NCBI RefSeq assembly: GCF_021462225.1
Contig: NC_061817.1
Span: 8,095,327-8,159,326, forward strand
Length of the DNA: 64,000 nucleotides
Reading direction: 5' to 3'
Source: Girardinichthys multiradiatus
Taxonomy: Eukaryota; Chordata; Actinopteri; Cyprinodontiformes; Goodeidae
The stretch's first letter is position 1. Every line of letters begins with the position of its first letter. Below, in pieces: positions 35,142 through 45,967 of the stretch. Both the position numbers and the translations under genes were made by a program. The notes below the pieces were generated by a model. The model was not told the origin of the DNA and did no database searches. It saw only the letters and a list, made by a program, of their open reading frames with translations.

Positions 35142-35757
35142 AAGAAAACTCACCCTTCAGTCCTCAATGACAATAGACCTGTTGCCCTGACATCCCACAT
35201 CATGAAGGTCATAGAGAGACTCCTGTTGGCCTAACTGAGTTAGCAACACACAACTATCAGGAGCCCCCTCGAGTTGAAGATGCCATCACATACATGCTTC
35301 AACAAACCCACTGTCAGCACTGTGAGGTTCGTGTTCTGCGATTTCTACAGTACATTCAACACAATTCAACCTGATTTTCTCTGTCAGAAACCCGAGAAGA
35401 CTCAGGTGGTGGCCTCAACAATCTCCTGGATGAAAGGCTACCTGACAAACAGACCACAGTTTGTGAGACTGAAGAGTAGTGTGTCTGACCAGGTGGTCAG
35501 CACAGGAGCACCACAGGGGACTGTACTCTCACCATTCTTTTTCACTCTGTACAATTCAGACTTCCAGTACAAGACAGACTCCTGTTACCTGCAGAAATAC
35601 TCGCCTGATTCTGCAGAGATCAGGAGATGGACAAGATGGTGAGTACAGAGAGCTGGTAGACCGCTTTGTGCCATGGTGTAGAAACAATTATCTCATCTTG
35701 ATCATGAATAAATCAAAAGAAAATTATTGTGGATTTTAAGAAAAACAGGAGTAGGTC
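35142..35757 (+). mobile_element. LINE C fragment, plus strand, RT middle only
   Basis: Starts at the RT segment VLND-x-RPVALTSH, continues through the VRFVFCDF and GAPQGTVLSPF boxes, and stops abruptly after a VDF-like segment at 35,757. It has small internal deletions and frameshifts. It lacks both the 5' part and the 3' UTR. At 35,757 it meets the inverted LINE C copy directly. Confidence 0.8.
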
Positions 35758-38620
35758 TTGTTGAGCTTTTTTAAGTCCCTGGCTCTGATGCTGCTTCCCC
35801 AGCAGATGATGGCAGAAGAGATCACACTCTCCACAACAGACTTATAGAAGATATGCAGCATCTTGCTGCAAACACCAAAGGACCTAAGCTTCCTCAAGAA
35901 GTACAGTCTGCTCTGTCCCTTCTTGTAGATGGCTTCACAGTTGCATCTCCACTCTAGTCTGTTGTCCAGGTGAACACCAAGGTATTTATACTCCTCCACC
36001 TCCTCCACTTCTTCTCCAATGATAGAAATAGTTTTTGACTTATTCCTGTTTCTCTTAAAATTTACAATCATCTCCTTTGTTTTAGTCACGTTCAAGATGA
36101 GATGATTGTTTCCACACAATGCCACAAAGCGGTCCACCACCTTCCTGTACTCAGCTTCTTGTCCATCTCTGATCCAACCCTCAACTGCAGAATCATCCGA
36201 GTATTTCTGCAGATGACAGGAGTCTGTCTTGTACTGGAAGTCCGAGGTGTACAGAGTGAAAAGGAATGGTGAGAGTACAGTCCCCTGTGGTGCTCCTGTG
36301 CTGCTGACTACCTGGTTAGAATCACAACCCTTCAGTCTCACAAACTGTGGTCTGTTTGTCAGGTAGTCTTTGATCCAGGAGATTATTGAGGCCTCTATCT
36401 GAGTCTTGTGGTGTTTCTGACAAAGCAAATCAGGTTGGATTGTGCTAAATGTTCTGGAGAAATCAAAGAACATGATCCTCACAGTGCTGCTGGCTTTGTA
36501 CAGATGACAGTGGGTTTGTTGAAGCAGGTGTATGATGGCATCTTCAACTCCAACTCCACAGCGATAAGCAAACTGAAGGGGGTCCTGATAGTTTATTGTT
36601 TGCTTACTCAGGTGGGCCAACAGGAGTCTCTCTAGGACCTTCATGATGTGGGAGGTCAGGGCAACAGGTCTACAGTCATTGAGGACTGATGGGTGAGTTT
36701 TCTTTTGTACCGGAACAAGACAGGAGATCTTCCACAACACCGGAACTTTCTTCTGGGCCAGACTAAGGTTGAAGAGGTGCTGCAGAATCCCACAGAGCTG
36801 CTCTGCACAGCCCTTCAGGACTCTAGGGCTGACATGATCTGGACCTGCAGCCTTATTCCGATTCAGTCTCTCCAGTTGCATCTTCACCTGACTTCTTGAG
36901 ACACACAGGTGGAAGGTGGAGGCAAAGGAAGCATCAGCATCTTCTGATATGGTTGAAGGCAAACATGTAGAAGCAGAAGGGTCTAGGGCTGAGGTAGAAG
37001 ATAAAACATTTGAGGTGTTACTGGACAGCTGTGGGTCTTGTGGGTCAAAGGAGGGTGGGATGTCTGTTTGGCTGTGAGCAGGATAGGAGGATGCTGAGCT
37101 TGTTTCTGAACTGTACCTATTGAGGAATGTGTTCAGTTCATTGGCTCTGTCCAGATCTCCATCTCTCTGATCATCCTTCTGCTTGAAGCCTGTGATCTTC
37201 TTCATCCTTGACCACACATCTCTGGTATTGTTTTGCTGGAGCTTGCTTTCCAGCTTCTTCTTGTACACCTCCTTGCTGTCTCTTATCTTGACTTTAAGTT
37301 GCTTCTGTATACTCTTCAATAATTATCTGTCTCCCTCTCTGAAGGCTCTTTTTTTCTTGTTAAGCAGGTCCTTCAGGTCACCGGTGATCCAAGGTTTGTT
37401 ATTTGGGAAGCATCTCACGGTTCTGGTGGGGATGATGTTATCCACACAGAAGTTTATATAATCAGTCACACACTCAGTAATGGCATTTATGTCCTCTCCA
37501 TGTGGCTGGCACAGTGCATCCCAGTCTGTAGCCTCAAATCAACCTTGCAGAGCTTCTTCAGCTTCCTGTGACCATTTTCTCACAGTCCTCTTTATTACAG
37601 GTTGTCTCTGAACAAGGGGCTTATATTTCGAGCAGAGAGAAACAAGATTTTGATCTGATTTGCCTAGAGGAGGTCTTGCTGTAGAGATGCTGTAGAGTCC
37701 TTGACATTTGCATAAAACAAATCCAACGTTTTGTTTTCTCTGGTAGAGCAGCTGACAAACTGTTGAAATGTTGGAAGTGTAGCAGAGAGTGAAGCGTGGT
37801 GAAAATCACCAGAAATTGCCACAAAAGCATTGGGGTTTTGTTTCTGTAGCTTAGCAACAACTGAGCTGATGGCATCACATGCAGTGTCGGCAACAGCGGA
37901 AGGTGGAACGTAAACTGTTGCCAAAATAACACTGGTGAACTCTCTGCGTAAATCATATGAACAAAAAATTACTGACAACAGTTCAATATCTGGACGGTAG
38001 AGACGACACTTCACAATAACGTCCTGGATGACACCATCTGTTGTTCACAAATACTGCCAGTCCACCTCCTTTACATTTGCCGCTCCTCTTTAAATCTCTA
38101 TCTGCTCGTATGGTTAAAAAGCCCAGCAGAGAGACGCTGGAGTCGGGGATATGATCCTGCACCCATGTCTCAGTAAAACACACAAGTTGGATGAACTCCA
38201 AGTTCATCCAACTTGTTTCCCAACGATCTCACATTGCCCATCATAATCGATGGAAGAGATGGTTTGAACTTCCTCCTTCTCTCTCTTCTCTTAGCTCCTG
38301 CTCTGCATCCACAGCGTTTCCTTTTCAACTCATCAGGGATTTGGGGTTGTAGTTGAAATATTATTTGAGCTTTCGAGATATTAATCAGCTACTCCCGGTT
38401 GTAAGAAACAACCCTGTTGCCATGGCAATGTATCATAACAAATGTCCAAAAGTAGAAAAGTATTAGGAAACATCCTCCAAGCTGCACAGCATCCGACACT
38501 GGAGAGGACAGTCGTCTAAAAAAAATCAACTGTATCCACCACAAGAGGAAGAGTTCCCAAAAAAGAATAAATCAGAATCAAAAGTAACAGAGCTACTCCA
38601 ACCTGCTGCCACCTTGAGCG
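35757..38620 (-). mobile_element. LINE C: inverted non-LTR retrotransposon lacking its 3' end
   Basis: Reads right to left: a 5' region beginning near 38,620 (AAGGTGGCAGCAGG-like on the minus strand), endonuclease, linker, RT. It is a separate L2/CR1/Rex1-group family from LINE A/B (YSDD instead of FADD at the active site, GAPQGTVLSPF). The element ends inside the RT thumb at 35,757 instead of in a 3' UTR, which is not expected for target-primed insertion and points to a later deletion or rearrangement. Confidence 0.82.
35760..38207 (-). pseudogene. LINE C endonuclease-reverse transcriptase
   Basis: Endonuclease pieces are in two frames: CFTETWVQDHIPDS at about 38,150-38,190, then the IFCSYDLRREF to GDFHHASL segment at about 37,664-38,014, with a shift near 38,000. 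After a further break the RT frame is open for 527 codons (37,319 to 35,736). It shows NKAAGPDHVSP, ALTSHIMKVLERLL, LQFAYRCGVG, MFFDFSRTF, GAPQGTVLSPFLF and the YSDD active site near 36,200. The frame then reads into the junction at 35,757, so the last residues are not LINE sequence. The RT core is intact; the endonuclease is broken. Confidence 0.83.
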
Positions 38621-39015
38621 GTGCAATTCTAGAATCATTCTAGATGATAGTTGCACCTAGTTGCACCTTTATTTAAATCTATAGAATCTATAAACTGCAC
38701 AATATGTTTTTCTTATGCTGTAAATATGCCCTCACTGTACTGTATCTTATTATTCTTCTCTGTTTTTTTTACATTTATACCTTTGTGTGAATATGCATGC
38801 TTTGATTTGCTTGTCACTTTGCTGCTTGTACACCTAAATTTCCCCACTGAGAAATTATATCTATTCTGTTTTATTTTAGTTATCATGAGTTTTTACTTAA
38901 AGCTAATAAAAATGCAAAATTTAAGATTAGAATGTTACCTCAGCCCAATATAAATATGCTTTAATACTAATGTGGGCTTTATGAAAAGTATGTTGAATAC
39001 CTGCTTAAAAGTTGT
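38621..39015. other. short AT-rich gap between LINE C pieces
   Basis: No gene or element recognised. Confidence 0.4.
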
Positions 39016-39023
39016 TTTACAAA

Positions 39024-39424
39024 CATCTCTGATCCAACCCTCAACTGCAGAATCATCCGAGTATTTCTGCAGATGACAGGAGTCTGTCTTGTACTGGAAG
39101 TCTGAGGTGTACAGAGTGAAAAGGAATGGTGAGAGTACAGTCCCCTGTGGTGCTCCTGTGCTGCTGACTACCTGGTTAGACTCACAACCCTTCAGTCTCA
39201 CAAACTGTGGTCTGTTTGTCAGGTAGTCTTTGATCCAGGAGATTGTTGAGGCCTCTACCTGAGTCTTGTGGTGTTTCTGACAAAGCAAATCAGGTTGGAT
39301 TGTGTTAAATGTTCTGGAGAAATCAAAGAACATGATCCTCACAGTGCTGCTGGCTTTGTCCAGATGACAGTGGGTTTGTTGAAGCAGGTGTATGATGGCA
39401 TCTTCAACTCCAACTCCACAGCGA
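39024..39424 (-). mobile_element. 401-bp internal LINE C fragment with 8-bp flanking repeats
   Basis: Matches 36,164-36,564 over exactly 401 bp without gaps and with only about 7 differences seen by eye. It covers part of the RT from the FAYRCGVG side to the YSDD side, so it includes neither end of the LINE. It is bounded by a perfect direct repeat TTTACAAA at 39,016-39,023 and 39,425-39,432, which looks like a target-site duplication. The reading frame is open through the piece. Confidence 0.85.
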
Positions 39425-39432
39425 TTTACAAA

Positions 39433-42039
39433 GGTACTATTAACCTGACAAACAAGCCTCACCAGATCACATATTTTAATTTATTGTGTGGTATTTAACC
39501 AAGGCACACTGGTTGTTATGGAGACACTTTGTGCAATGTTAACATGAGATGGACAAGCCAGGCGTAGGTAGGTAGCAGGTTAGTTTAAGGAATAATCCTC
39601 TTAACAAAAAATAACAAATTTGAAAGTGTTTGTTGTGGTTGACAGTGTTGGCTCTCAGGAGGCTTCCAGTTTTAGTTTCAGCCTGGCACTTTTTGTAAGG
39701 AGCGTCCGTGTTCATTCTGCCCATTTAAGGGATTTTTCCTGTCCATGCTCAAATACAGGTAGAGAACAGAATACCCAAAATGCACAGAAACAGGAAGTAA
39801 CCTGAAATAAAAACACATGGACTAACTGAAGGTAGACCAACACGGGAGTCATAATCAAAGGTTTTAAACATGAATGGCAGGTTATATTTTAATTGTGCTG
39901 AACAAGCAATCAGTCCATGTTATAGCCACATCTATCATACATGAAAGGTTGAGTTAAGCTTTAGGCCCTCCACAAGACTAGAAAAAAATTAGTCTAAGTC
40001 AGTGAGGTCCAAACATTTTGCAATGCTGGCCAAAATTGGCAAGTTCAAAGTACTCAAGGGGATTTTTTTTTCCAATCGAAAACTAAATAATTTTAAATAA
40101 TTTCATAGAGAATTCTTTTTTTGTTATATCCTCAGCAATAAACATTCAATATCTTAATGAGACAAAATAGAATAGAAAATTGTTAACATTACTGTAGGTC
40201 CAAAAAAAAAGGGTGCAGATGTTTGCTTCAAAAAAAGCAAGGTTGAGTTTCCTAACTTTTTGGGTTGAACATTTTTAAATTTTGTTGGTTTAGGAAATGT
40301 TTGTAGAAAATTCCTGGAAACAAAATCAAGTACTGTGTTCAAAAGCTCAAATTTAATGAATGGGAAGTCAAAAGATGTTTGTGGACCTACTTATGACAAT
40401 ATAAAAAACAAAAAACAAACAAAAATCCATGGATAAATAAAGAAAGAGACTTTGAAATGTGGTGGAGGTCCACATTTGCAAGGCCTCCGGACCAAACCTA
40501 AGTAGTTTGGTCACAAAGACATATGTTGACACTTCAGAAATATAACTGCATTTATAAAAGGATTACCAGCCATTTATAAAAGTATAAGAGCCATGTTTTT
40601 ATAGCCTTGAAGTATTTCCTTTTCACATGATTTTATTGAACTTAAGAACAATTTTAAGATGGAGTTTGAATATCTGAATATGACCCAATTTAAATGTAAG
40701 GTTTTGTATCATGATGGTTGAGTTTGTTGCAAAAATAGTCTTGGATTTCTTCTAGACAAACAAAGAAACACCAAGAAACCAATTCGCCCAATCTGATATG
40801 TTTGTCTGTATTTGGACAGATACCAAGACAGAGACACTATGGAGGGTTCAAATTGACAGAAACACTGATGACAAGTGATTGAGGAAGAAATGCCTCGAGG
40901 AGACAAACACACACAAATGGTTACTCTGAAAAACATTTAGGTAAACAGTTTTATGGTCCATGTTTTCCACCAGATTTCTTTCCTCCAGTAAGCCTAAAAT
41001 AGTTTTTCAACTCGTAGCATACGTGGCACTCATCACTCTGTCTACACTTTGTATTGACTTGTTGTTTTACTCTCTTTCCTCTCTGTGCACCATCGGGTCC
41101 GTTTCTCTCCAGTTCCGAGACCCAACCAGTAAAACCAACAAAGTATTTGCCTTGTGAAATAATGAGAAATGGTTAAATATAAAATCAAGATTGAATGCCA
41201 AAATGATCAGTGTACAGAGTATACCACAACTGAACAGATACAGAGTGACATTCACCTTCGGTACTTGGCCCCCCTCAGCCAATCTCAGCAAAGAATGGAG
41301 CGTGAGTCCTGCTTTTATCTATACCTGTTCTTAACCCTCATAAAGGGTGTCATCCTCTTGTATCAGTTTATCCTTGACTATGTGTTGCATCGTATGTGAA
41401 ATCAACAGTTATGTTGTGTAAGCTGTAGCAGTGAGCGGTTCGGCAGATAAGCAGCAAGTGCAGATATATTTAATTAGGGCAGCAAAGAGAGGATTAGAAA
41501 AGGCCACAGAATCATACATCCATAACAGACTGGATAATAGAATATGATAAAGTGTGATGGTTTCAGCCTGAAACTTATGCAAGTCTATGGCTTAGCAAGA
41601 TTAGAAAACAAATTTCTACTGTAATTGGATGGTGACGTAGTGTCTTTAACAGGATTGGGTGAAAGCATGTCACCGTGAATATCTTTAAACTGAGAACAGA
41701 AACATTTCATTGAAAAATAAGCTATTTTAAGCAGAATATGACACATTCCATGGACATAAACAGGTGAGAATCCCAAGTTTCTTCTCACACACCAAAAAGA
41801 GTTCCTTTGTGGCAAAACATTTTGTCTCAGCATATTGAACCAACTAGAATCTGATATGTAAAACATATCAGCAGTAGCACACTTGCAAACTAAAAGCATC
41901 GACCCCACCCCCCAACTCTAATACTCCAGTGCAATGAACTGCCTGCAGAAGTCATAAATGCCTAATAGGTTAATCTGATATAATTATGGAGTAATACAAC
42001 AGATGAATCTAGGGTGAAGTTTAGAAAAACTAAAGCAAA
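39433..42039. other. intergenic, no gene recognised
   Basis: AT-rich. A CAGTGAGGTCCAAACATTTT block near 40,000 is reminiscent of hAT-type ends but has no clear partner. A 33-bp segment at 41,869-41,901 recurs at 57,262-57,294. No coding frame is convincing. Confidence 0.4.
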
Positions 42040-42855
42040 GTCAGATTACGAACAATATTTCTAGTTTTGAACATTTCCTCAAGTAGATGTCTGAAAATGG
42101 AGAGGGCATGTCACAACTACAAGACCACCATGAAGTGGCCACATACTTGACTGACAGGCTGGATAAGGAGAACATAAATTAGAGATGTACCCTCTTGGCT
42201 GCTTTGGAGGAGCTGCAGAGATCCACAGCTCCAGTTGGAGAATCTTTCCATTGGCTAAGTATTAATTGGGTATTTGACAAATCTGGCCCTGGTGGAAGAT
42301 TGTCAGGAAGAAACCCCTTGTCGTAAGAATGCCAAGAAGTCTAGAATGCAGCTTACCACAACATTTGTGCAGGCCAGAGCAAACATGTGGAAGGAACCTT
42401 TCTGTGGACCAAAACTGACCCCTATGCTCTACATACAAAATACGTAATGTAAAATACAAGGACTGAACACTAACCTGAAACATGGTGGTTTTGTTATTCT
42501 ATGGGGTTATTTTTCTTTGGTCAGCATTTATGAAAAGATGGATGGAGCTAGTTATTGGTTGGTGCTGGAGGAAAACATGTGACTATGGCAGAGGATGGAC
42601 TTCCAGGAGTACAACTCTAAACATACAACATAACCAGAGCTACAAAATAATTATTTATATTAAAGCATGGATACCTGAGGTAAAATAGGCTATACAATGT
42701 CCTGATCTAAATTTATTTAAAAATTGTATGCATGATTTGATGCATATTCTCCCCATCCAGTCTGATTAAGCTTGGCCTTTGAGAACAAGCGGACGATCTA
42801 CAATGTTGCTCTCTCAATAAGCAAATAATAGAAAGACATACCCCAAAGACTCAGA
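42040..42855 (+). mobile_element. Tc1 family B fossil, plus strand
   Basis: A second Tc1 lineage, clearly older than the four CAGGTCC copies. Recognisable transposase-coding blocks in order: GGAGGAGCTGCAGAGATCCA (about 42,207), GCAAACATGTGGAAG (about 42,379), GAAACATGGTGG (about 42,477), GATGGATGGAGC (about 42,537), CTAAACATACAACATAACCAGAGCTAC (about 42,617-42,643) and AGACATACCCCAAA (about 42,834). Frames are shattered by stops and indels and both ends are eroded. It stops abruptly where the gypsy gag of the next element starts. Confidence 0.75.
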
Positions 42856-43151
42856 TTGCCTAAAGTTGAGGAGATAGAACGTGTTATAAGAGGAAGAAAT
42901 CAGACTACAGAGGATAAAGTGGATTTTATTTGATGTCTTTTGAAAGGACGTGCACTAAAAGAGGTCAGACTATGCATGGATGAAGAACCTAAAGAGGTGT
43001 TTGCTCTTCTAAGAGAGGCATTTGCAGAGAAACGTAGAGTTAGTCAGTTTTTACAAGCTTTTTACAGTTGTCATCAAAGGGAGGGAGAGGGTTTTCAGGA
43101 ATATTCACATGCACTCTCACAGATTCTGCGTTTAGCATTAAAGCAACAGCC
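42856..43151 (+). pseudogene. gypsy-2 gag, N-terminal segment
   Basis: Capsid-type reading with GRALKEVRLC (about 42,946) and the FALLREAFAEKRRVSQ and ALSQILRLAL segments. A TGA at 42,931-42,933 interrupts the frame, which can be followed upstream to about 42,860. The segment is cut at 43,151 by solo LTR-a. The frame resumes correctly at 44,040 when the insert and one CAGCC are ignored. Confidence 0.8.
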
Positions 43152-43816
43152 TGTCACGGAGTGACATTTTGGACTTTGTTTTATGGTTTCTTGTGATGGT
43201 TTATTTTGTCTAGTTGTTTCTATTAAGTTTATTAGTTTATTTTGCTCCTTCTACTGCCTCCTGGTGTTTTGTTGTTCTCCTCCCTCATTACGTTCTTTTA
43301 TGGTTGTGTTCTTATTACTTGGCATGGTTTATTATTATTATTGTTATTATTATTATTATTGTAATTATTATAGTTCTTGGTCTTCCCTGGATTCTCTAGT
43401 TTTATTTCTCTTTAGTATCTTTGTGTTTAATTGTGTTTTATTTGTTCCTTTGCACTCTTCTTGTTTACTAGTTTATTTTCTGTTTCCTTTCCAATTAATT
43501 CAGTCAGTGTGGTTAGGTTTGTTTACTTTTGTATTCAGGTTTTCTTTATGGGTTCTTCGTTTGTTCTTAGGTTGTTATTGTTGTTATGTTCCCTCTAGTT
43601 TCTCTGTTTACTTTAGGTCATGATTATTCTAGTTTTCTTATTCCCCATTTGATTATTTATCTTTGTCTATAGGTTTGCTTGGTCTGTGTTTCTGTTTATT
43701 GTTTATTAGTTACTTTGCCCATCCTCAGCCTTTGTATTTGTTTCACCTGTTCCTTCTGCTTCCCTGCCTCCTTGTCGCACCTGTTCCGTTGATTATCTGC
43801 CTTTGTTTTCTCACAG

Positions 43817-43823
43817 TATATAA
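43817..43823 (+). promoter_or_regulatory. TATA box of solo LTR-a
   Basis: TATATAA lies about 144 bp upstream of the LTR's AATAAA. This is the expected U3-R arrangement for an LTR promoter; start site and activity are not shown. Confidence 0.5.
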
Positions 43824-43960
43824 GTTGGTTTTGTGTCTTTGTTCGTTGCTGGTTCCTTGTGTTCATCACACCTCATTCTCGTCCATGATTATGCTTTGTT
43901 TTATGCCACGACTTGCCTTGGGAAATCTGCAGTGATTTTGCTACGTTTTTTGACCTTATA

Positions 43961-43966
43961 AATAAA
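43961..43966 (+). terminator. polyadenylation signal of solo LTR-a
   Basis: AATAAA positioned 74 bp before the LTR end, consistent with the R/U5 border. Confidence 0.5.
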
Positions 43967-44039
43967 TCTTTGAAATACAAAGATGATCCTGCCGAGCTCT
44001 TGTCTGCACTTTGGTCCACCCGCAAACCACATTATGACA

Positions 44040-44260
44040 CAGCCAAACAATTTAAGTGATGCAAAGACTGCAGTCAGAGACCAGGTTTTTGAGGGCCACC
44101 AGGTGCATCTAATCTGCTGATTGCAGCCAGGGAGACAGGGTAGAGCAGACGTGCCAGAATCATAACATATACAGAAGATGGCAGACCTATCTGATTTAAA
44201 TGTAAAGGAGTGGGCCACATTGCAAAAGCCTGTTGTGTCCAGAAAACAGAAAGTCAGTCA
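44040..44260 (+). pseudogene. gypsy-2 gag, C-terminal segment with damaged zinc knuckle
   Basis: Gag frame resumes at the second CAGCC. A CCHC knuckle is readable at 44,192-44,233 (F-K-C-K-G-V-G-H-I-A-K-A-C), but the first Cys codon is TGA, so the metal site and the frame are both lost. A further frame change lies between 44,044 and 44,192. Confidence 0.7.
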
Positions 44261-45967
44261 CCAAACCCTGGGTCGTTTCAGGAAAACTAGCTTCCTCGGA
44301 TGCTATGAGCCGGGGAATCCGAGGTGAAACTAAGGGCTCTGAGATCCTTAATCAGGAACAGTTTCTTGAGCATGCTGTGGGTGAATATCGTGAAGTCACT
44401 ATTCAGGTCAGTGGAGTTCCAGTGAAATGCCTGTTGGACACAAGAAGTCAAGTTAGCACCATCTCTGAGACCTTTTTCAGAGAACATTTGTTAGATAAGG
44501 AAGAGGATGTAGTTTCCACTATTCGATGGCTGAAGCTGACAGCAGCAAACTCTTTGCCAGTCCCCTATATAGGGTATATTGAGTTGGATGTAGAAACTAT
44601 GGGTGTCACCATTGCGGATTGTGGATTTTTAATCGTCAAAGACGCAGTTTCAGGGGGTTCACATGTTGGAGGTACAGGGTCGAAACACTCAACATCCAAG
44701 GAACATGTTCCAGGCCTCATTGGCATGAATATTATAAAGAGATGTAAACAGTTGGTTGTTGCCGAGTTTGACACCACTATGAATGGACAGCTTGATCCCG
44801 ACTGGAGAGAACCATTTCAAAGGGCAGTGACATGCGAATTAACAGACAGAACAAGCACAGCCAGAATTTCAGGCAAAGATTTAGTTCATTTACCTGCCTG
44901 GTCACTGACCACTGTTTTTGCCAAAAGGAACAAGTCGACCTCTGACACTAGCGCACTTCTGTTGTTGGAGCCAGCACAGACACATTTACCTAGTGATCTG
45001 GTTGTGATGCCTACTTTCATTGAATCAAACAAGGCGCGGTTTCCCATACAGGTGATAAACCTCTCAGAAGAGGATGTGTGGATGCGTCCTAAAACTAGGG
45101 TTAGCATAATATCTATTGTGGAAGCTGATGACTCTTATGAGACCGAGGTGCATTTTAACCGCATTTCAGCTGGTCAGGAGGAAGTGACTATCAAACTGAA
45201 ACGGAAACAAATAAAAGATACAGACTTGAAGTCAATGTTGAGCCACCTCCATATAGGTGGTACTGAGGAAAAGAAGACAAAGTTGGCTGAAATTTTAGCA
45301 AAGTACAGTGATGTCTTTGCTTATCAGGATGAAGACTTAGGTTATACTGACAGAGTCAAACATGAAATTAATTTAACTGATGATACACCTGTAAACCAAC
45401 CATATCGCCGAATACTTCCTGCACAATACAATGAAGTAAAAGAGCACATTGGCAAGTTTCTGAAAAAGGGTGTTATTCAGGAGAGCACAAGTGCATATGC
45501 TTCTCCTGTGGTTTTGGTCAGGAAAACTGATGGTAGCCTACGACTATGTGTTGATTACAGAAAATTAAATGCAAAGACTCGCCGGGATGCTTTCTCGTTG
45601 AAGAGAATTTTGATGCTCTGCATGGTGCAAGGTTTTTCTCTACCATTGACCTTACAAGTGGTTACCATCAAGTTGCAGTGGATGAGAAGGACCGACATAA
45701 AACGGCATTTACTACACCCTTTGGTTTGTATGAGTATTCTCATTTACCATTTGGTGTGTGTAATGGCCCCGCTACATTTCAGAGGCTAATGCAGGTGACC
45801 ATGAGTGATATGATTATGCAAATCATGTTGGTGTACCTGGATGATATTTTGGTATACTCACAGTCCTTCGAGGGTCCTCTAGAGAGGCTCGAGCTGGTAC
45901 TGCAGCATCTGAAGGTCACTGCCTTAGAGTCAAAGCATCCAAATGTCATTTTCTTCAGTCAGAAGTA
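44233..45967 (+). pseudogene. gypsy-2 protease and reverse transcriptase (5' part)
   Basis: The protease site reads CLLDTRSQVSTI; the Gly of the D-T-G triad is Arg (AGA, 44,443-44,445). A long linker follows, then RT from the VKHEINL segment through GVIQEST, SPVVLVRKTDGSLRLCVDYRKLN (read in short blocks). The frame shifts near 45,605. After it the palm continues to 45,967 with PFGVCNGPATFQRLM and the catalytic YLDD (about 45,835-45,846). It is cut by Tc1 copy 3 at a TA. Confidence 0.85.

Larger units (their letters stand above)
43152..44039 (+). mobile_element. solo LTR-a (888 bp) in gypsy-2 gag
   Basis: Ends TGTCA...TGACA and a perfect 5-bp duplication CAGCC (43,147-43,151 and 44,040-44,044). 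It has promoter and polyadenylation signals in LTR order: TATATAA at 43,817, AATAAA at 43,961, then a short U5-like tail. No coding capacity: the long pyrimidine-strand open frames here are compositional. A TTA-rich microsatellite lies at about 43,330-43,373. It is related to the inverted LTR at 54,472-55,232. Confidence 0.88.

Noticed and set aside
35142..38620. Twin-priming inversion of a single LINE C insertion
   Set aside because: Twin priming splits one copy into two non-overlapping parts; here the same RT segment is present in both orientations and the 3' UTR is missing.
39995..40530. hAT-type (Charlie-like) element
   Set aside because: Only one end-like block (CAGTGAGGTCC...) is visible; no inverted partner or 8-bp duplication was found.
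43183..43935. Hydrophobic open frames of 90-146 codons
   Set aside because: They lie wholly within solo LTR-a and reflect its T-rich U3.
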